64,000 bases of DNA from Planctomycetota bacterium. Its GTDB lineage: Bacteria > Planctomycetota > UBA8742 > UBA2392. Position numbers and translations under genes: made by a program. Below are positions 35,033 through 45,067 of this stretch, piece after piece; the stretch's first letter is position 1; each line of letters opens with the position of its first letter. The notes under the pieces are model-generated. The model did not search any database, had not been told where the DNA came from, and saw nothing but the letters and a program-made list of their open reading frames with translations. The stretch lies in assembly GCA_020638675.1 (NCBI GenBank), contig JACKID010000001.1:1-64000 (forward strand), written 5' to 3'.

Positions 35033-36446
35033 AGAAGTAGTACGTGTAGCCCACGATCAGGCTGATCGCGAAGTAGCTGATGTCGGTGCGCCTGGTGCGC
35101 CCGGTCAACAGCAGGTCTTCGCGCGGCGTGTCGAAGTTGACCGGCTGCGTGGTTCGCCCGTTGCCGAGTGAAAACTGCAGCCCGATCATCAACTCGTGCT
35201 TCGGGTTGCCGTCATCCTGGCGCGTGGTGAACGCCACGCCGGTGGCAAAGTGGAACAGGTCCCAGGTGCTGATGCCGAAATGGACCTTTTCATCCCAGTC
35301 CACGTAGTCGGCCGCCGCGTCGCGGCGCATGCTCCAGTAGCCCTGCCAGTCCTTGCCGAATTCGGTTTGCAGCCCGATGGAGAAGTTGAACGCGCCGCGT
35401 TTGCCGTCGTACACGGTCAGCAGCTCGCGGCTGCTTTCGGTGGACACGCCGCCGAGGAAGAACGCCTTGTCGCCGTTGGGAGAGACCACGGCGTACTTGC
35501 CGACCGGCAGGAACCACTCCGCGGCGACGGCCAGCACGACCGGCCCGAAGTCGTAATCCACGCCGGTGCCGAACGACCACGGTGAGCGATAGCGCGTGCT
35601 GACGCCGTCGCGGCGGTCGTTGGCCTCGAAGTCGTTGCCGCTGCCGTCGCCGTCGATATCGAGGTCGTCCACGGTGATCTGCCGCCGCACGGTCGCGCCG
35701 CCGAACAGGTTGAGGCTCTGGGTGGTAACCGTCAGCCCCATGCGCAGCCCGCCGAACTCCGCGGCGACGCCGAACTTCCAGAGCATGCGGACGTTCCAGA
35801 CGTCGAAGCCGGCGATGTTGTCCGCCCCGAACGTCGCGCTGCCGGCGCCTACGGCGCGCGTCGTGATGTCGTAGTTCTGTTCTTCGAACCGCAGGCAGCC
35901 GAAGTGCGTGACGCCGAGGCTGAGCCAGTCCGTGGGCGCCCAGCCGAAACCCAGGCCCGCCCAGTATTCCTCAGTGCTGCTGTCGAACTGGAAGGCGCCG
36001 ATGTAGTCCTCGTCGCCGGCGCTGCGGGCGTCGTCAATCACGTTGAAGCGCGCTTCGCGGCGGGCGCTGGCCGAGACATCCGAGAACTGCCGCGCCAGGA
36101 TGTGAAAGCCGAGTGCCAGCCCGGGCTGCCCGAACAGGAATACCCCCGAGGCCGATAGCGGCACGATGTCGCCCTGTGTGCTGGTGAAATCCTTGCCCTT
36201 GCCCACGCCGTCCTTGACCGTCAGCGTTGCGAGCTGGTAGCCGTTGGCGCTTACCTTCAGCGAGTCGTTCGAGATCCAGCCGAGCCGCCCGGGGTTGTAG
36301 TAGACCGCGCTGGTGTCATCCACGCCGCCGATCAGCGCGCCGCCCATCAGGCTGGCGCGGGTGCCGAACTGGTGCGTCCAGTAGTGGTTGTCCTGGGCCG
36401 AGAGGGCGCCGGCACAAAGGCACAGGGCGATCAGGTATCGCAGCAT
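35031..36446 (-). CDS. Outer-membrane beta-barrel protein (FadL/OmpP1-like)
   Basis: The product has 471 residues from the ATG with AAAGGAG 7 bases upstream. The signal peptide is MLRYLIALCLCAGALSAQ. The mature N-terminus carries FGTRASLMGGALIGGVDDTSAVYYNPGRLG, the ASxxGGA...D...YYNPA/G pattern of FadL/OmpP1- and PorV-like barrels. Alternating beta-strand sequence follows to the C-terminal YTYYF, a typical barrel-closing aromatic end. It should sit in the outer membrane and could transport hydrophobic compounds or act as a secretion accessory. The gene ends within the inverted repeat before xthA. Confidence 0.82.
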   Translation of the reverse strand: MLRYLIALCLCAGALSAQDNHYWTHQFGTRASLMGGALIGGVDDTSAVYYNPGRLGWISNDSLKVSANGYQLATLTVKDGVGKGKDFTSTQGDIVPLSASGVFLFGQPGLALGFHILARQFSDVSASARREARFNVIDDARSAGDEDYIGAFQFDSSTEEYWAGLGFGWAPTDWLSLGVTHFGCLRFEEQNYDITTRAVGAGSATFGADNIAGFDVWNVRMLWKFGVAAEFGGLRMGLTVTTQSLNLFGGATVRRQITVDDLDIDGDGSGNDFEANDRRDGVSTRYRSPWSFGTGVDYDFGPVVLAVAAEWFLPVGKYAVVSPNGDKAFFLGGVSTESSRELLTVYDGKRGAFNFSIGLQTEFGKDWQGYWSMRRDAAADYVDWDEKVHFGISTWDLFHFATGVAFTTRQDDGNPKHELMIGLQFSLGNGRTTQPVNFDTPREDLLLTGRTRRTDISYFAISLIVGYTYYF

Positions 36447-36515
36447 CGGGTGCTCCTTTCCGGTATGGGACCAAGGGTACAAGAGTCCGAAACCGGGAAG
36501 GACCCCCAATGAGAA

Positions 36516-36535
36516 GCGGCCCCCGAAGGGGCCGC
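36516..36535 (-). terminator. Hairpin after the ACIII operon
   Basis: GCGGCCCC and GGGGCCGC form an 8-bp stem around CGAA. The hairpin lies 16 bases past the actF stop and is followed by TTCTC on the minus strand. It is the probable end of the ACIII transcript. Confidence 0.65.
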
Positions 36536-36550
36536 CGTGGTCTGCAGGAA

Positions 36551-37813
36551 TCAAGTGTCTGCGTGCAGCGCTTCTTCGAAGAACGGGTCGTTCTTGGCCA
36601 GTAGCGGTGCTTTCTCGAGCGCCTTGAGCGTCACGAACACGAACAGCCCGATCACGCCGACTACCACACCGATCAGCCAGAAGGTCTCCCACGGCATCCA
36701 GTGCGGCACGGGCAGACCGTGCTCGTTGTGGTGGGGCTGCGGGATCACGAACTGCCACAAGTCCACGAAGCGACCGATGAGCGAGCTGACGGCCGCGATG
36801 GCCAGGACTTTTGTGCTGCGCTTGTTCGGGCGCGGCAGCAGCAGCAGGAACGGGATCACCCAGTTCAACAGCGGGTTCAGCCCGAACGTGATCCAGAACC
36901 ACGGGGTGTCCCAGCGCGCGAAGAAGTGCTGGGTCTCTTCCGGCATGTTGGTGTACCAGATCAGCATGAATTGGCAGAACCAGATGTACGCCCAGAAGGT
37001 CGAGGCCGCGAACAACCAGATGCCGAGCGTGTGGAAGTGGCTGGTGGTCACGGCCGTGCGCAGGTAGCCGGTGCGGCGCAGCAGCAGGATCAACAGGATC
37101 AGCATGGCAAAGCCGCTCTGCACGATGCCGCCGAACTGGTAGACGCCGAACATGGTGCTGAACCAGGTCGGCTCGACGCTCTTGATGTAGTCGATGCTGG
37201 CGAACGTGACGGTCAGGCCAAACAGGATGGCGAACACGGCGGAGAGCTTGCGCGCCGCGAACGTGTGCTTGTAGTCGCCGTCGATGTCCTGCTTGCGCGA
37301 CTGGCGCACCATGGCCCAGGCGAATCCGGCCCAGATGCCGAAGTACAGCAGCGTGCGGCCGAGGAAGAACGGGATGTTCAGCCAGGCTTCCTTCTTTTCG
37401 ATGAGCTCGCTGTGCTCATCGCCGTGATTCACGAAGTTTGCCCAGGTGTAGAGCTGGCGGCTGACTTCGGAATGATTGCCTTCATCCGTGATCAGGAACG
37501 ACAGGCACAGGATACCGATGGTAAGCAGCCCGACCGGGAAGTACTGCGTCATCGCCTCGGGCACGCGCTTCATCGTCGCAGCCCAGCCGCCGCTGCTGAG
37601 GTGATTGATGCTGAGCAGGAACATGGCGAACAGCGGGAAGCCGACGACGTACCAGGAAGCAATCGCCCAGCCGCCGAACGCCAGGCTGGTGCCGCCGAGG
37701 AATGACAGCCCGAAGGTGATCGCGCCCACTATGATGGCCGCGATGCTGCCCATCTTCACCAGCGCGGGCGCTGTGAATTTCTCGGGCTCATCCAGATGGA
37801 CTTCGTGGCTCAT
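36551..37813 (-). CDS. actF: Alternative complex III subunit ActF
   Basis: The product has 420 residues and about 10 transmembrane helices; the N-terminus begins MSHEVHLDEPEKFTAPAL. It belongs to the ActF/quinol:cytochrome c oxidoreductase integral subunit family, a relative of NrfD/ActC. Motifs such as WIWFCQFMLIWYTNMPEET (near residue 285) and the conserved Trp-rich segment SVEPTWFSTMFGVYQFGG are typical. It forms part of the membrane arm that oxidises quinol. It is the last gene of the operon, 2 bases after actE. Confidence 0.93.
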   Translation of the reverse strand: MSHEVHLDEPEKFTAPALVKMGSIAAIIVGAITFGLSFLGGTSLAFGGWAIASWYVVGFPLFAMFLLSINHLSSGGWAATMKRVPEAMTQYFPVGLLTIGILCLSFLITDEGNHSEVSRQLYTWANFVNHGDEHSELIEKKEAWLNIPFFLGRTLLYFGIWAGFAWAMVRQSRKQDIDGDYKHTFAARKLSAVFAILFGLTVTFASIDYIKSVEPTWFSTMFGVYQFGGIVQSGFAMLILLILLLRRTGYLRTAVTTSHFHTLGIWLFAASTFWAYIWFCQFMLIWYTNMPEETQHFFARWDTPWFWITFGLNPLLNWVIPFLLLLPRPNKRSTKVLAIAAVSSLIGRFVDLWQFVIPQPHHNEHGLPVPHWMPWETFWLIGVVVGVIGLFVFVTLKALEKAPLLAKNDPFFEEALHADT

Positions 37814-37815
37814 TC

Positions 37816-38535
37816 CTACTTGCCCTTCTGCAGCTCGCGCAGGTAGCTGATCAGCTTCCAGCGGTCGTTGTATTCAAGCTGGTTTGCATACGACGGCATG
37901 GTGTTGAATCCGTACGTCACGATGTGAAACAGCTCGCCGTCTTTCCATTTATCGCGCGTCGTTGCGCCGTTGATTGTCGGCGCGCCGATGCCGTACTTGG
38001 TGACAGGCGCACTGCCGACGCCGTCCACGCCGTGGCAGGCCTGGCACTTGTAGCGGAACAGGTTCTTGCCGCGCGCCAACACTTCCTTTTTCTCTTCGGC
38101 GCTGACGTTGGCGTACGGGTTCGACAACTCCCGCCCGGCTCGGCCGCGGCCTTCATCACCGGCCGGAATCTCCAGCGTGCGCTGCCCGCGGTAGACGGTG
38201 CCTTCGGGCGGCGCCATCTCGGCCGTGCCCCACTCCGCGATGTGCGGGGGCAGGTCCGGCGTATACTTGGCGTAGTCGTCGCGGTAGTCGTTCTTGACCT
38301 GGCTTTCCCAGGCTTCGCTGTAGCCCATGTCGGGCATGTACTCGAAGTTGCGCTTGCTGAAGTCACGAAGCAGGAACGCCGCCGCGACGGCGCAGACAAC
38401 GGCGCCTGCCAGCACGCCGACGCCGATCCATGCACGTGCGCCGTAGTTAGCGTGCGCCTTTTCGGCGATTTCCTTGGCCTTGTCCAACTGCTGGGCCTGG
38501 ATGTCGATGGCCTTGTTGAGGATCTTGTCGATCAT
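37816..38535 (-). CDS. actE: Alternative complex III monoheme cytochrome c ActE
   Basis: The product has 239 residues. One transmembrane anchor lies at about residues 34-56, then a periplasmic cytochrome c domain with CQACH (Cys164-His168) and a probable Met ligand in FNTMPSYANQL. In ACIII this subunit passes electrons from the ActB iron-sulfur/ActA heme chain toward the acceptor cytochrome or oxidase. The start overlaps the end of actD by 4 bases, so the two are translationally coupled. Confidence 0.93.
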   Translation of the reverse strand: MIDKILNKAIDIQAQQLDKAKEIAEKAHANYGARAWIGVGVLAGAVVCAVAAAFLLRDFSKRNFEYMPDMGYSEAWESQVKNDYRDDYAKYTPDLPPHIAEWGTAEMAPPEGTVYRGQRTLEIPAGDEGRGRAGRELSNPYANVSAEEKKEVLARGKNLFRYKCQACHGVDGVGSAPVTKYGIGAPTINGATTRDKWKDGELFHIVTYGFNTMPSYANQLEYNDRWKLISYLRELQKGK

Positions 38536-39102
38536 GCGGCACCCCCTTCCGCGGACGCCTCGGCGTCGGCGGGGTCGGCCGCGTAGTCATGGTCGACCTG
38601 CTTCATTTCCTCTGCGTTGTTCTTGGCGAAGATTTCGCGGCACTTGGCCTCGTCGAAGTCCTCATCGATCTCGATCACGACCACAAATCGGTCGTCGGTG
38701 ACGCGCGGGTGGAACAGGCGCGCCTTCTTGCCGGGGAAGATGCGGCACAGGGCGAACAGCCCGAGCATCGTGCTAACGCCGCCGATCAGCACCGTCAGCT
38801 CGAACGTCACCGGGATGAAGGCCGGCAGGGGCAACGGAGCCTTACCTCCGATGTTGAGCGGCCAGTCCCACCAGTTTGCGTAAGACATGCCGCTCAGGGC
38901 GATCGTCGTGCCCATCAGACCGCACAGGAAGGTCACCCAGGTGATCTTGCTCTGGCCGAGGCCCATGGCGCGATCCAGCCCGTGCACTTCGTACGGCGAG
39001 AACACGTCGTAGATCGTGAAGTCCGCCTCGTTGCAGCCCTTGGCGGCCGCCTTCACGTCGTCCTCGTCGGTGAACACACCGAGGAAGAAGTTGTTCTTCT
39101 CC

Positions 39103-39110
<8 letters not shown>
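38532..39110 (-). CDS. actD: Alternative complex III subunit ActD (DUF3341)
   Basis: The product has 192 residues. It has a soluble N-terminal domain ([43 protein letters not shown], a DUF3341 signature), two transmembrane helices at about 75-95 and 110-130, and a soluble C-terminal region with an Asp/Glu/Ala-rich end. The cytoplasmic domain packs on the membrane subunits in known ACIII structures. The gene overlaps actC by 8 bases and actE by 4. Confidence 0.93.
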
Positions 39111-40545
<1,435 letters not shown>

Positions 40546-40599
40546 GGTTCAGTCCTTCGTCTTCTGTACTTCGCCTGCTGCCAGTGAAACTGCTGCCAA

Positions 40600-43500
40600 T
40601 CAATGCTCTTCGTGCGAGTGGCCGTCGTGCTCCAGCGCCAGCCCGGACTTCTTTGCCGGGCGGTTGCGCACCTTGGTGAGGTACGTGACCGTCGGGCGGG
40701 TGTTGATTTCTGCCAGTACCGCGTAGTTGCGCGGGTCTTTCTCGAGGCGGGCAACGGTGCTCTTGGCGTCGTTGCGGTCGCCGAACATGATCGCGTCCGT
40801 CGGGCAGGTCTGTGCGCAGGCCGTCTGGATGTTGCCGTCCTTGACGTCCTCGTTGGCCAGCGCCGCGCTGCGCTTGCCTTCGTAGATGCGCTGCGCGCAC
40901 ATGCTGCACTTTTCCATGACACCGCGGCTGCGGACGACGACGTCCGGGTTCAGCACCAGGTTCATGGTCAGGTTGTGGTGCTCGTAGCGGAACCAGTTGA
41001 AGCGGCGCACCTTGTACGGGCAGTTGTTCGCACAATAGCGCGTGCCGATGCAGCGGTTGTAGGCCTGCACGTTCAGGCCTTCGTCGCTGTGGCTGGTGGC
41101 GATTACCGGGCACACCGTTTCGCACGGCGCGTTTTCGCAGTGCTGGCACATCATCGGCTGGAAGCCGACTTCGGGGTTCTCGTTGTTGGTCAGTTTGCCG
41201 TCGAACGGGCTGTCGTCCTCGTAGTACGCGTCGATGCGGATCCAGTGCATCTCGCGGCGACGCCAGACCTCTTCCTTGCCGACGATCGGGACGTTGTTTT
41301 CAACGCTGCACGCGACCTGGCATGCGCCGCAGCCGATGCAGGCGTTGAGGTCAACCGTCATTCCCCACTTGTGGCCCTTGTATTCCCACTTCGGCCAGAT
41401 GGTGAAGTCCTTGGGCGGCAGCTCCTCGTCATTGCCCGCGTTGGGCGCCTTCTTCCATTCCTCAAGGCTGGTCTGCTTGAGAATGGGGCGGCCTTCCTGG
41501 CTGTCGTGCTTGCTGATCTTGGCCAAGCGAATGTTGTCGCCGGTCTTGCTGATGCTGCCGCCGACGGGCTTCGAGCCAACCAGCGGGAACGCGTTGCCGC
41601 CGATGCGGTACACGCCTTCATCCAGCAGGTCCGGGTCAACCGCGTCCTTTTCAGTGCCGCACCCGTGGACGATCGGGCCGGCCTTGGTGCGACCGTAGCC
41701 GAGGCTGATGGCGACCGTGCCTTCGGCCTGACCGGGCTGGCGCATGACCGGCACCTTGCAGACGGCCTTGCGGCCATCGACGTCGGCGCTGACCTCCACA
41801 ATATCGCCTTCGGCCACGCCCTGGGCTTCCATGGTGGTCGGCGACATGAGCGCCAGATTTGTCCACGACACGCGCACCATCGGGTCGGCCATTTCCTGCA
41901 GCCAGCCGTTCACGGCGTGGCGACCGTCGCGCAGGTTGTAGGACTCGTACACCGTCACTTCGAGCGCGCCGGTGTCGGCGACCGCGCCGGCGCTCTTGGC
42001 GTCGCCCATGCCGGACGCCTTGAAGTCCGGCTGCGTCTTGCTGTTGCCCGCGCTGCGGTCCACGAAGCCCATCTCTACGGCCGAGCTCCAGCTCTGGCCG
42101 TTCAGGACGTTGGCTTCCCAGTGGGCCTTGAGGACTTCGCGGTAGTCCTTGTTCTTGTCGGCGTCGTCGATCCACTTCAACAGGCAACTGAAGCCGTTGC
42201 GGGTGTCCCACAGGCGGCGCACGCCGGGCTGGGCCAGGGTGTGAAGCCCCTTAACCGGCTCGAAGTCGTTCCAGCTTTCCAGCGCGTCGTCGGAGGCGGC
42301 CAGCCAGGTGCACTCACTGGCGGTTTCGTCCGCGCGCAGGGTGATGGCGATGGTGTTGCTGACCTTGCCCAGCAGCTCTTTGAACTTCTCGCCGTCGGGC
42401 AGGTCGTAGACCGGGTTGCAGCCCCACACGATCAGGGTGCTGACGCTGCCCGCTTCCATGTCCTTGAGGAGCCTGGCGAGGTCTTCATCGTTGCCGAGCT
42501 TCTGGTGCGACACGGCGGCGAGATCAATCGTGGTGCCGTACGCGCCCAGCGTGTGGTTGATCCAGTTGCACAGCTTCTGCTCATTGACGTCGCGGCTGCC
42601 GCTGACGACCAGCCCGCGCTTGCCGGCAGCCTTCAGCTCGCTTGCGAGCTTGTCAATCACGTCTGCCGGGACGCTGTGCTTGCCGGGCTCACCGAGGTTG
42701 GCGCCCAGCTTGTTGGCCAGGGCGACCAGCACCGCGCCGCGCTCGGAATCCTTGATGCGGTGGCGCTCGTCGGCGTTTGCGCCGGTGAGCGACATGCGCG
42801 CTTCGAAGGCGACGAGGCGGCTCATGGAGTCGCGCCCGAACTTCAAATCGCGCTGCGTCGCCCAGTCGCGGGCGTGCTCGACGGGGCTGATCCAGGTGCC
42901 GAGGAAGTCCGCGTCGAAGGTTACAACCACGGTCGCTTCGCCGAACTGGTAGCGCGGTATGCCGGACTTGCCGTGCGTGTCCGCGTGCGCCTTGGCGATG
43001 GCGTAGCGCGAGACCGCGTCGTAGCTGACGTGGCGCACGCCCTTGGCCTTTAGCTTGGCGATCACCGCGTTGGCGCTTGAGCCGCTGATGGTGCCGGTCA
43101 GCAGCACGGCCTTGCCGCCCTTGATGGCTGCGGCCGCCGCGGCGTCGAGCTTGGCCCACTCGACCTCGCCGTCTTCCTTGTGGCGCGGGCCGTGCAGGCG
43201 GTCGGGGTTGTACAGCGTCCACAGCTGCGCCTGGCCTACCGCGCAAAGACCGCCGGCCTTGGGCGATTCAATGTTCAGTCCGCGGTGCTTGCCGTTGATC
43301 GGGCTGAGATTGTTTCCTTCCAGCTTGATCGGGCGCCCGTCGCGCACCTTCATCAGCGTGCTACAGTTCGCGCTGCAGCCCTGGCAGGTGGACGCGTACT
43401 GGTACACCACGCCCGGCGTGATGCCTTCCGGCTTGTTCACGAGCGGCTTGACGAAACGATCTTCGGCCGTGCAGCCGGCGATGACAGCGCCCATGGCGGC

Positions 43501-43611
43501 CATGCCCGTGACCTTCATGAAGTCACGGCGCGATTTGCTGACTTGCTCGGCCTCCTGGCGGAGCTCGGCCGGCATGTCGCTGAAGTCGTCGTTGTTCGTC
43601 CGTATTTCCAT
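40600..43611 (-). CDS. actB: Alternative complex III ActB (iron-sulfur, molybdopterin-oxidoreductase-like)
   Basis: The product has about 1,003 residues. Near the N-terminus the twin-arginine motif SRRDFMKVTG and a following AGC indicate Tat export, possibly as a lipoprotein. The next region (CQGCSANCSTLMKVRDGRPIK) begins the molybdopterin-like domain, which in ACIII carries no molybdenum. The last 300 residues form a ferredoxin-like domain: CIGCGACQVACSVENN (about residue 756), then further four-Cys sets CQHCENAPCETVCP, CANNCP and CSMC...CAQTCP. It conducts electrons from quinol to the hemes. I start at ATG 43611; 43656, overlapping actA, is an alternative. Confidence 0.94.
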   Translation of the reverse strand: MEIRTNNDDFSDMPAELRQEAEQVSKSRRDFMKVTGMAAMGAVIAGCTAEDRFVKPLVNKPEGITPGVVYQYASTCQGCSANCSTLMKVRDGRPIKLEGNNLSPINGKHRGLNIESPKAGGLCAVGQAQLWTLYNPDRLHGPRHKEDGEVEWAKLDAAAAAAIKGGKAVLLTGTISGSSANAVIAKLKAKGVRHVSYDAVSRYAIAKAHADTHGKSGIPRYQFGEATVVVTFDADFLGTWISPVEHARDWATQRDLKFGRDSMSRLVAFEARMSLTGANADERHRIKDSERGAVLVALANKLGANLGEPGKHSVPADVIDKLASELKAAGKRGLVVSGSRDVNEQKLCNWINHTLGAYGTTIDLAAVSHQKLGNDEDLARLLKDMEAGSVSTLIVWGCNPVYDLPDGEKFKELLGKVSNTIAITLRADETASECTWLAASDDALESWNDFEPVKGLHTLAQPGVRRLWDTRNGFSCLLKWIDDADKNKDYREVLKAHWEANVLNGQSWSSAVEMGFVDRSAGNSKTQPDFKASGMGDAKSAGAVADTGALEVTVYESYNLRDGRHAVNGWLQEMADPMVRVSWTNLALMSPTTMEAQGVAEGDIVEVSADVDGRKAVCKVPVMRQPGQAEGTVAISLGYGRTKAGPIVHGCGTEKDAVDPDLLDEGVYRIGGNAFPLVGSKPVGGSISKTGDNIRLAKISKHDSQEGRPILKQTSLEEWKKAPNAGNDEELPPKDFTIWPKWEYKGHKWGMTVDLNACIGCGACQVACSVENNVPIVGKEEVWRRREMHWIRIDAYYEDDSPFDGKLTNNENPEVGFQPMMCQHCENAPCETVCPVIATSHSDEGLNVQAYNRCIGTRYCANNCPYKVRRFNWFRYEHHNLTMNLVLNPDVVVRSRGVMEKCSMCAQRIYEGKRSAALANEDVKDGNIQTACAQTCPTDAIMFGDRNDAKSTVARLEKDPRNYAVLAEINTRPTVTYLTKVRNRPAKKSGLALEHDGHSHEEH

Positions 43612-43639
43612 CTGCTCTCGAACTCGCCCTTCTACTTCG

Positions 43640-44254
43640 CTAGCGGTGGCACGCATCGCACGCGTTCACCGGTGCGCGCGCCGGCAGGTTGGCTGCTACG
43701 TGCCGATCATTCTGGTCCCGGTGACAGTTGATGCAGAAGCCCATCGCCAGCTGCTCCTCCTGCTTTGCGACGCCGTTCTTGGCCATGTCGCCGTGGCAGT
43801 AGGTGCAATCGATGCCGTCGCTGATGTTGCCGTCCGCGTCGATGTACTTCGCGATGCGAACGTGCGTCTGGTGGTTGAAGTACACGAAGTCGGCGTTGTT
43901 GTGCACCCGCTTCCACTCGACGCCCTCGCCGCTCATGTAGGCCTGGCGCAGCTTGCCGATTGCTTCCTTCGCGGTCTGGGTGCGGCCTGCCACGGTCTTG
44001 TGGCAGTTCCAGCAGGTGTCCAGCGTCGGGACCATGGCGTGACGTCCCTGGTCTGCGCCCGCGTGGCAGTACTGGCAGTCGATGTCCAGCACGCCGGCGT
44101 GCAGGCGGTGGCTGTACGGAATCGGCTGCTCTGGCTGGTAGCCCGTGTGCAGGTTCGGCAGCTGGATGTCCGGGATGCTGCGAATACCCAGCAGGATCGG
44201 CATCGCCATGCCGACGGTAAGCAGGAAGAACAAGACGGCGAGCTTCGCGTTCAT
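43640..44254 (-). CDS. actA: Alternative complex III pentaheme cytochrome c ActA
   Basis: The product has 204 residues. One N-terminal transmembrane anchor (about residues 5-24) is followed by five CxxCH heme sites in order: CQYCH, CWNCH, CTYCH, CINCH and CDACH. Additional histidines can complete bis-His ligation. Five hemes match the ActA subunit of known ACIII complexes, which faces the periplasm next to ActB. It is encoded 3 bases after the NarI-like gene. Confidence 0.94.
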   Translation of the reverse strand: MNAKLAVLFFLLTVGMAMPILLGIRSIPDIQLPNLHTGYQPEQPIPYSHRLHAGVLDIDCQYCHAGADQGRHAMVPTLDTCWNCHKTVAGRTQTAKEAIGKLRQAYMSGEGVEWKRVHNNADFVYFNHQTHVRIAKYIDADGNISDGIDCTYCHGDMAKNGVAKQEEQLAMGFCINCHRDQNDRHVAANLPARAPVNACDACHR

Positions 44255-44257
44255 CGC

Positions 44258-45061
44258 TTAGTGGTCGCCTTTCTTCTCGGCCGAGATGCCGTACATCAGG
44301 GCTGCAGCTTCGGCCGCGCCAACATTGCCGTGTTCGGTGCCAGCCCAGCCCAGGCGCCAAATACTGGGGCGCGGGATGACCAGGTGCGTGAGCAACCGGC
44401 TGTAAAGGAAATGCGCGCACGCCAGCGGGCCGACGATCATGTGCAGTTTCATGAACACGGGCATCTCTTTGTAGAAGTCCGTGTGGTCGAAGTTGAAGGT
44501 GAACGCATCCACCCAGCTCTGCCACATCACTGTACCGGTCCAGACGCTGGCCCAGCGTATCGTTGACCAGGCGTACAAGGCCACTCCGAGGGACGGCAGT
44601 AGAACCGTGGCGATGATCGCGACGTCCAGGAAACCGAGCTTGCCGAGGTTCTTGCGCACGTCTGCATCGAGCCCGAAGCGCAGCAGCACATTGAGGAAGC
44701 CGAAAAGGGTGAAGAAGGCCAGACCCATCACAGATACTTCCAGCACGGCCCGGGCGCCTTCCGTTGACGCAAAGACCTGGGACATCCCGGGGATGGCAAA
44801 CAGGAGCATGTGCATGAACAGCAGGCCCCAGATGCCCACGGAAAGCGGCACGCTGCGCAGCTTGCGGTCGTTGTCGTCCGTAAGGAAGCTGCCCTTGGAT
44901 GCTTCAATCTTGAACTGCAGCATCGCGCGCAGCAGCCCCGGCAGGAATGCCATCACCGCCAGGTATGGCACGAACGGCACGACGACATCCAGAACCGGGT
45001 TCACCAGGTTCGTGATGTCCGTGAGCGTGTCCTGCGGGATGTACCGGAACTCGCCTGCCAT
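44258..45061 (-). CDS. NarI-like cytochrome b membrane subunit in ACIII operon
   Basis: The product has 267 residues and five or six transmembrane helices. It resembles the respiratory nitrate reductase gamma family (NarI). Histidines in hydrophobic segments (His84, and His207, His217 and His226 in the segment KLHMIVGPLACAHFLYSRLLTH) are candidates for heme b ligands, but the full NarI set of four is not certain. No narGHJ is nearby; instead it lies between a diheme cytochrome c and actA with 3-6-base gaps. A role as an extra quinol- or heme-relay subunit of this ACIII is my inference. Confidence 0.8.
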   Translation of the reverse strand: MAGEFRYIPQDTLTDITNLVNPVLDVVVPFVPYLAVMAFLPGLLRAMLQFKIEASKGSFLTDDNDRKLRSVPLSVGIWGLLFMHMLLFAIPGMSQVFASTEGARAVLEVSVMGLAFFTLFGFLNVLLRFGLDADVRKNLGKLGFLDVAIIATVLLPSLGVALYAWSTIRWASVWTGTVMWQSWVDAFTFNFDHTDFYKEMPVFMKLHMIVGPLACAHFLYSRLLTHLVIPRPSIWRLGWAGTEHGNVGAAEAAALMYGISAEKKGDH

Positions 45062-45067
45062 GCCTTG

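Noticed and set aside
40603..43053. 816-residue plus-strand frame antisense to actB
   Set aside because: Val/Ala/Arg-rich shadow; actB motifs on the minus strand are unambiguous.
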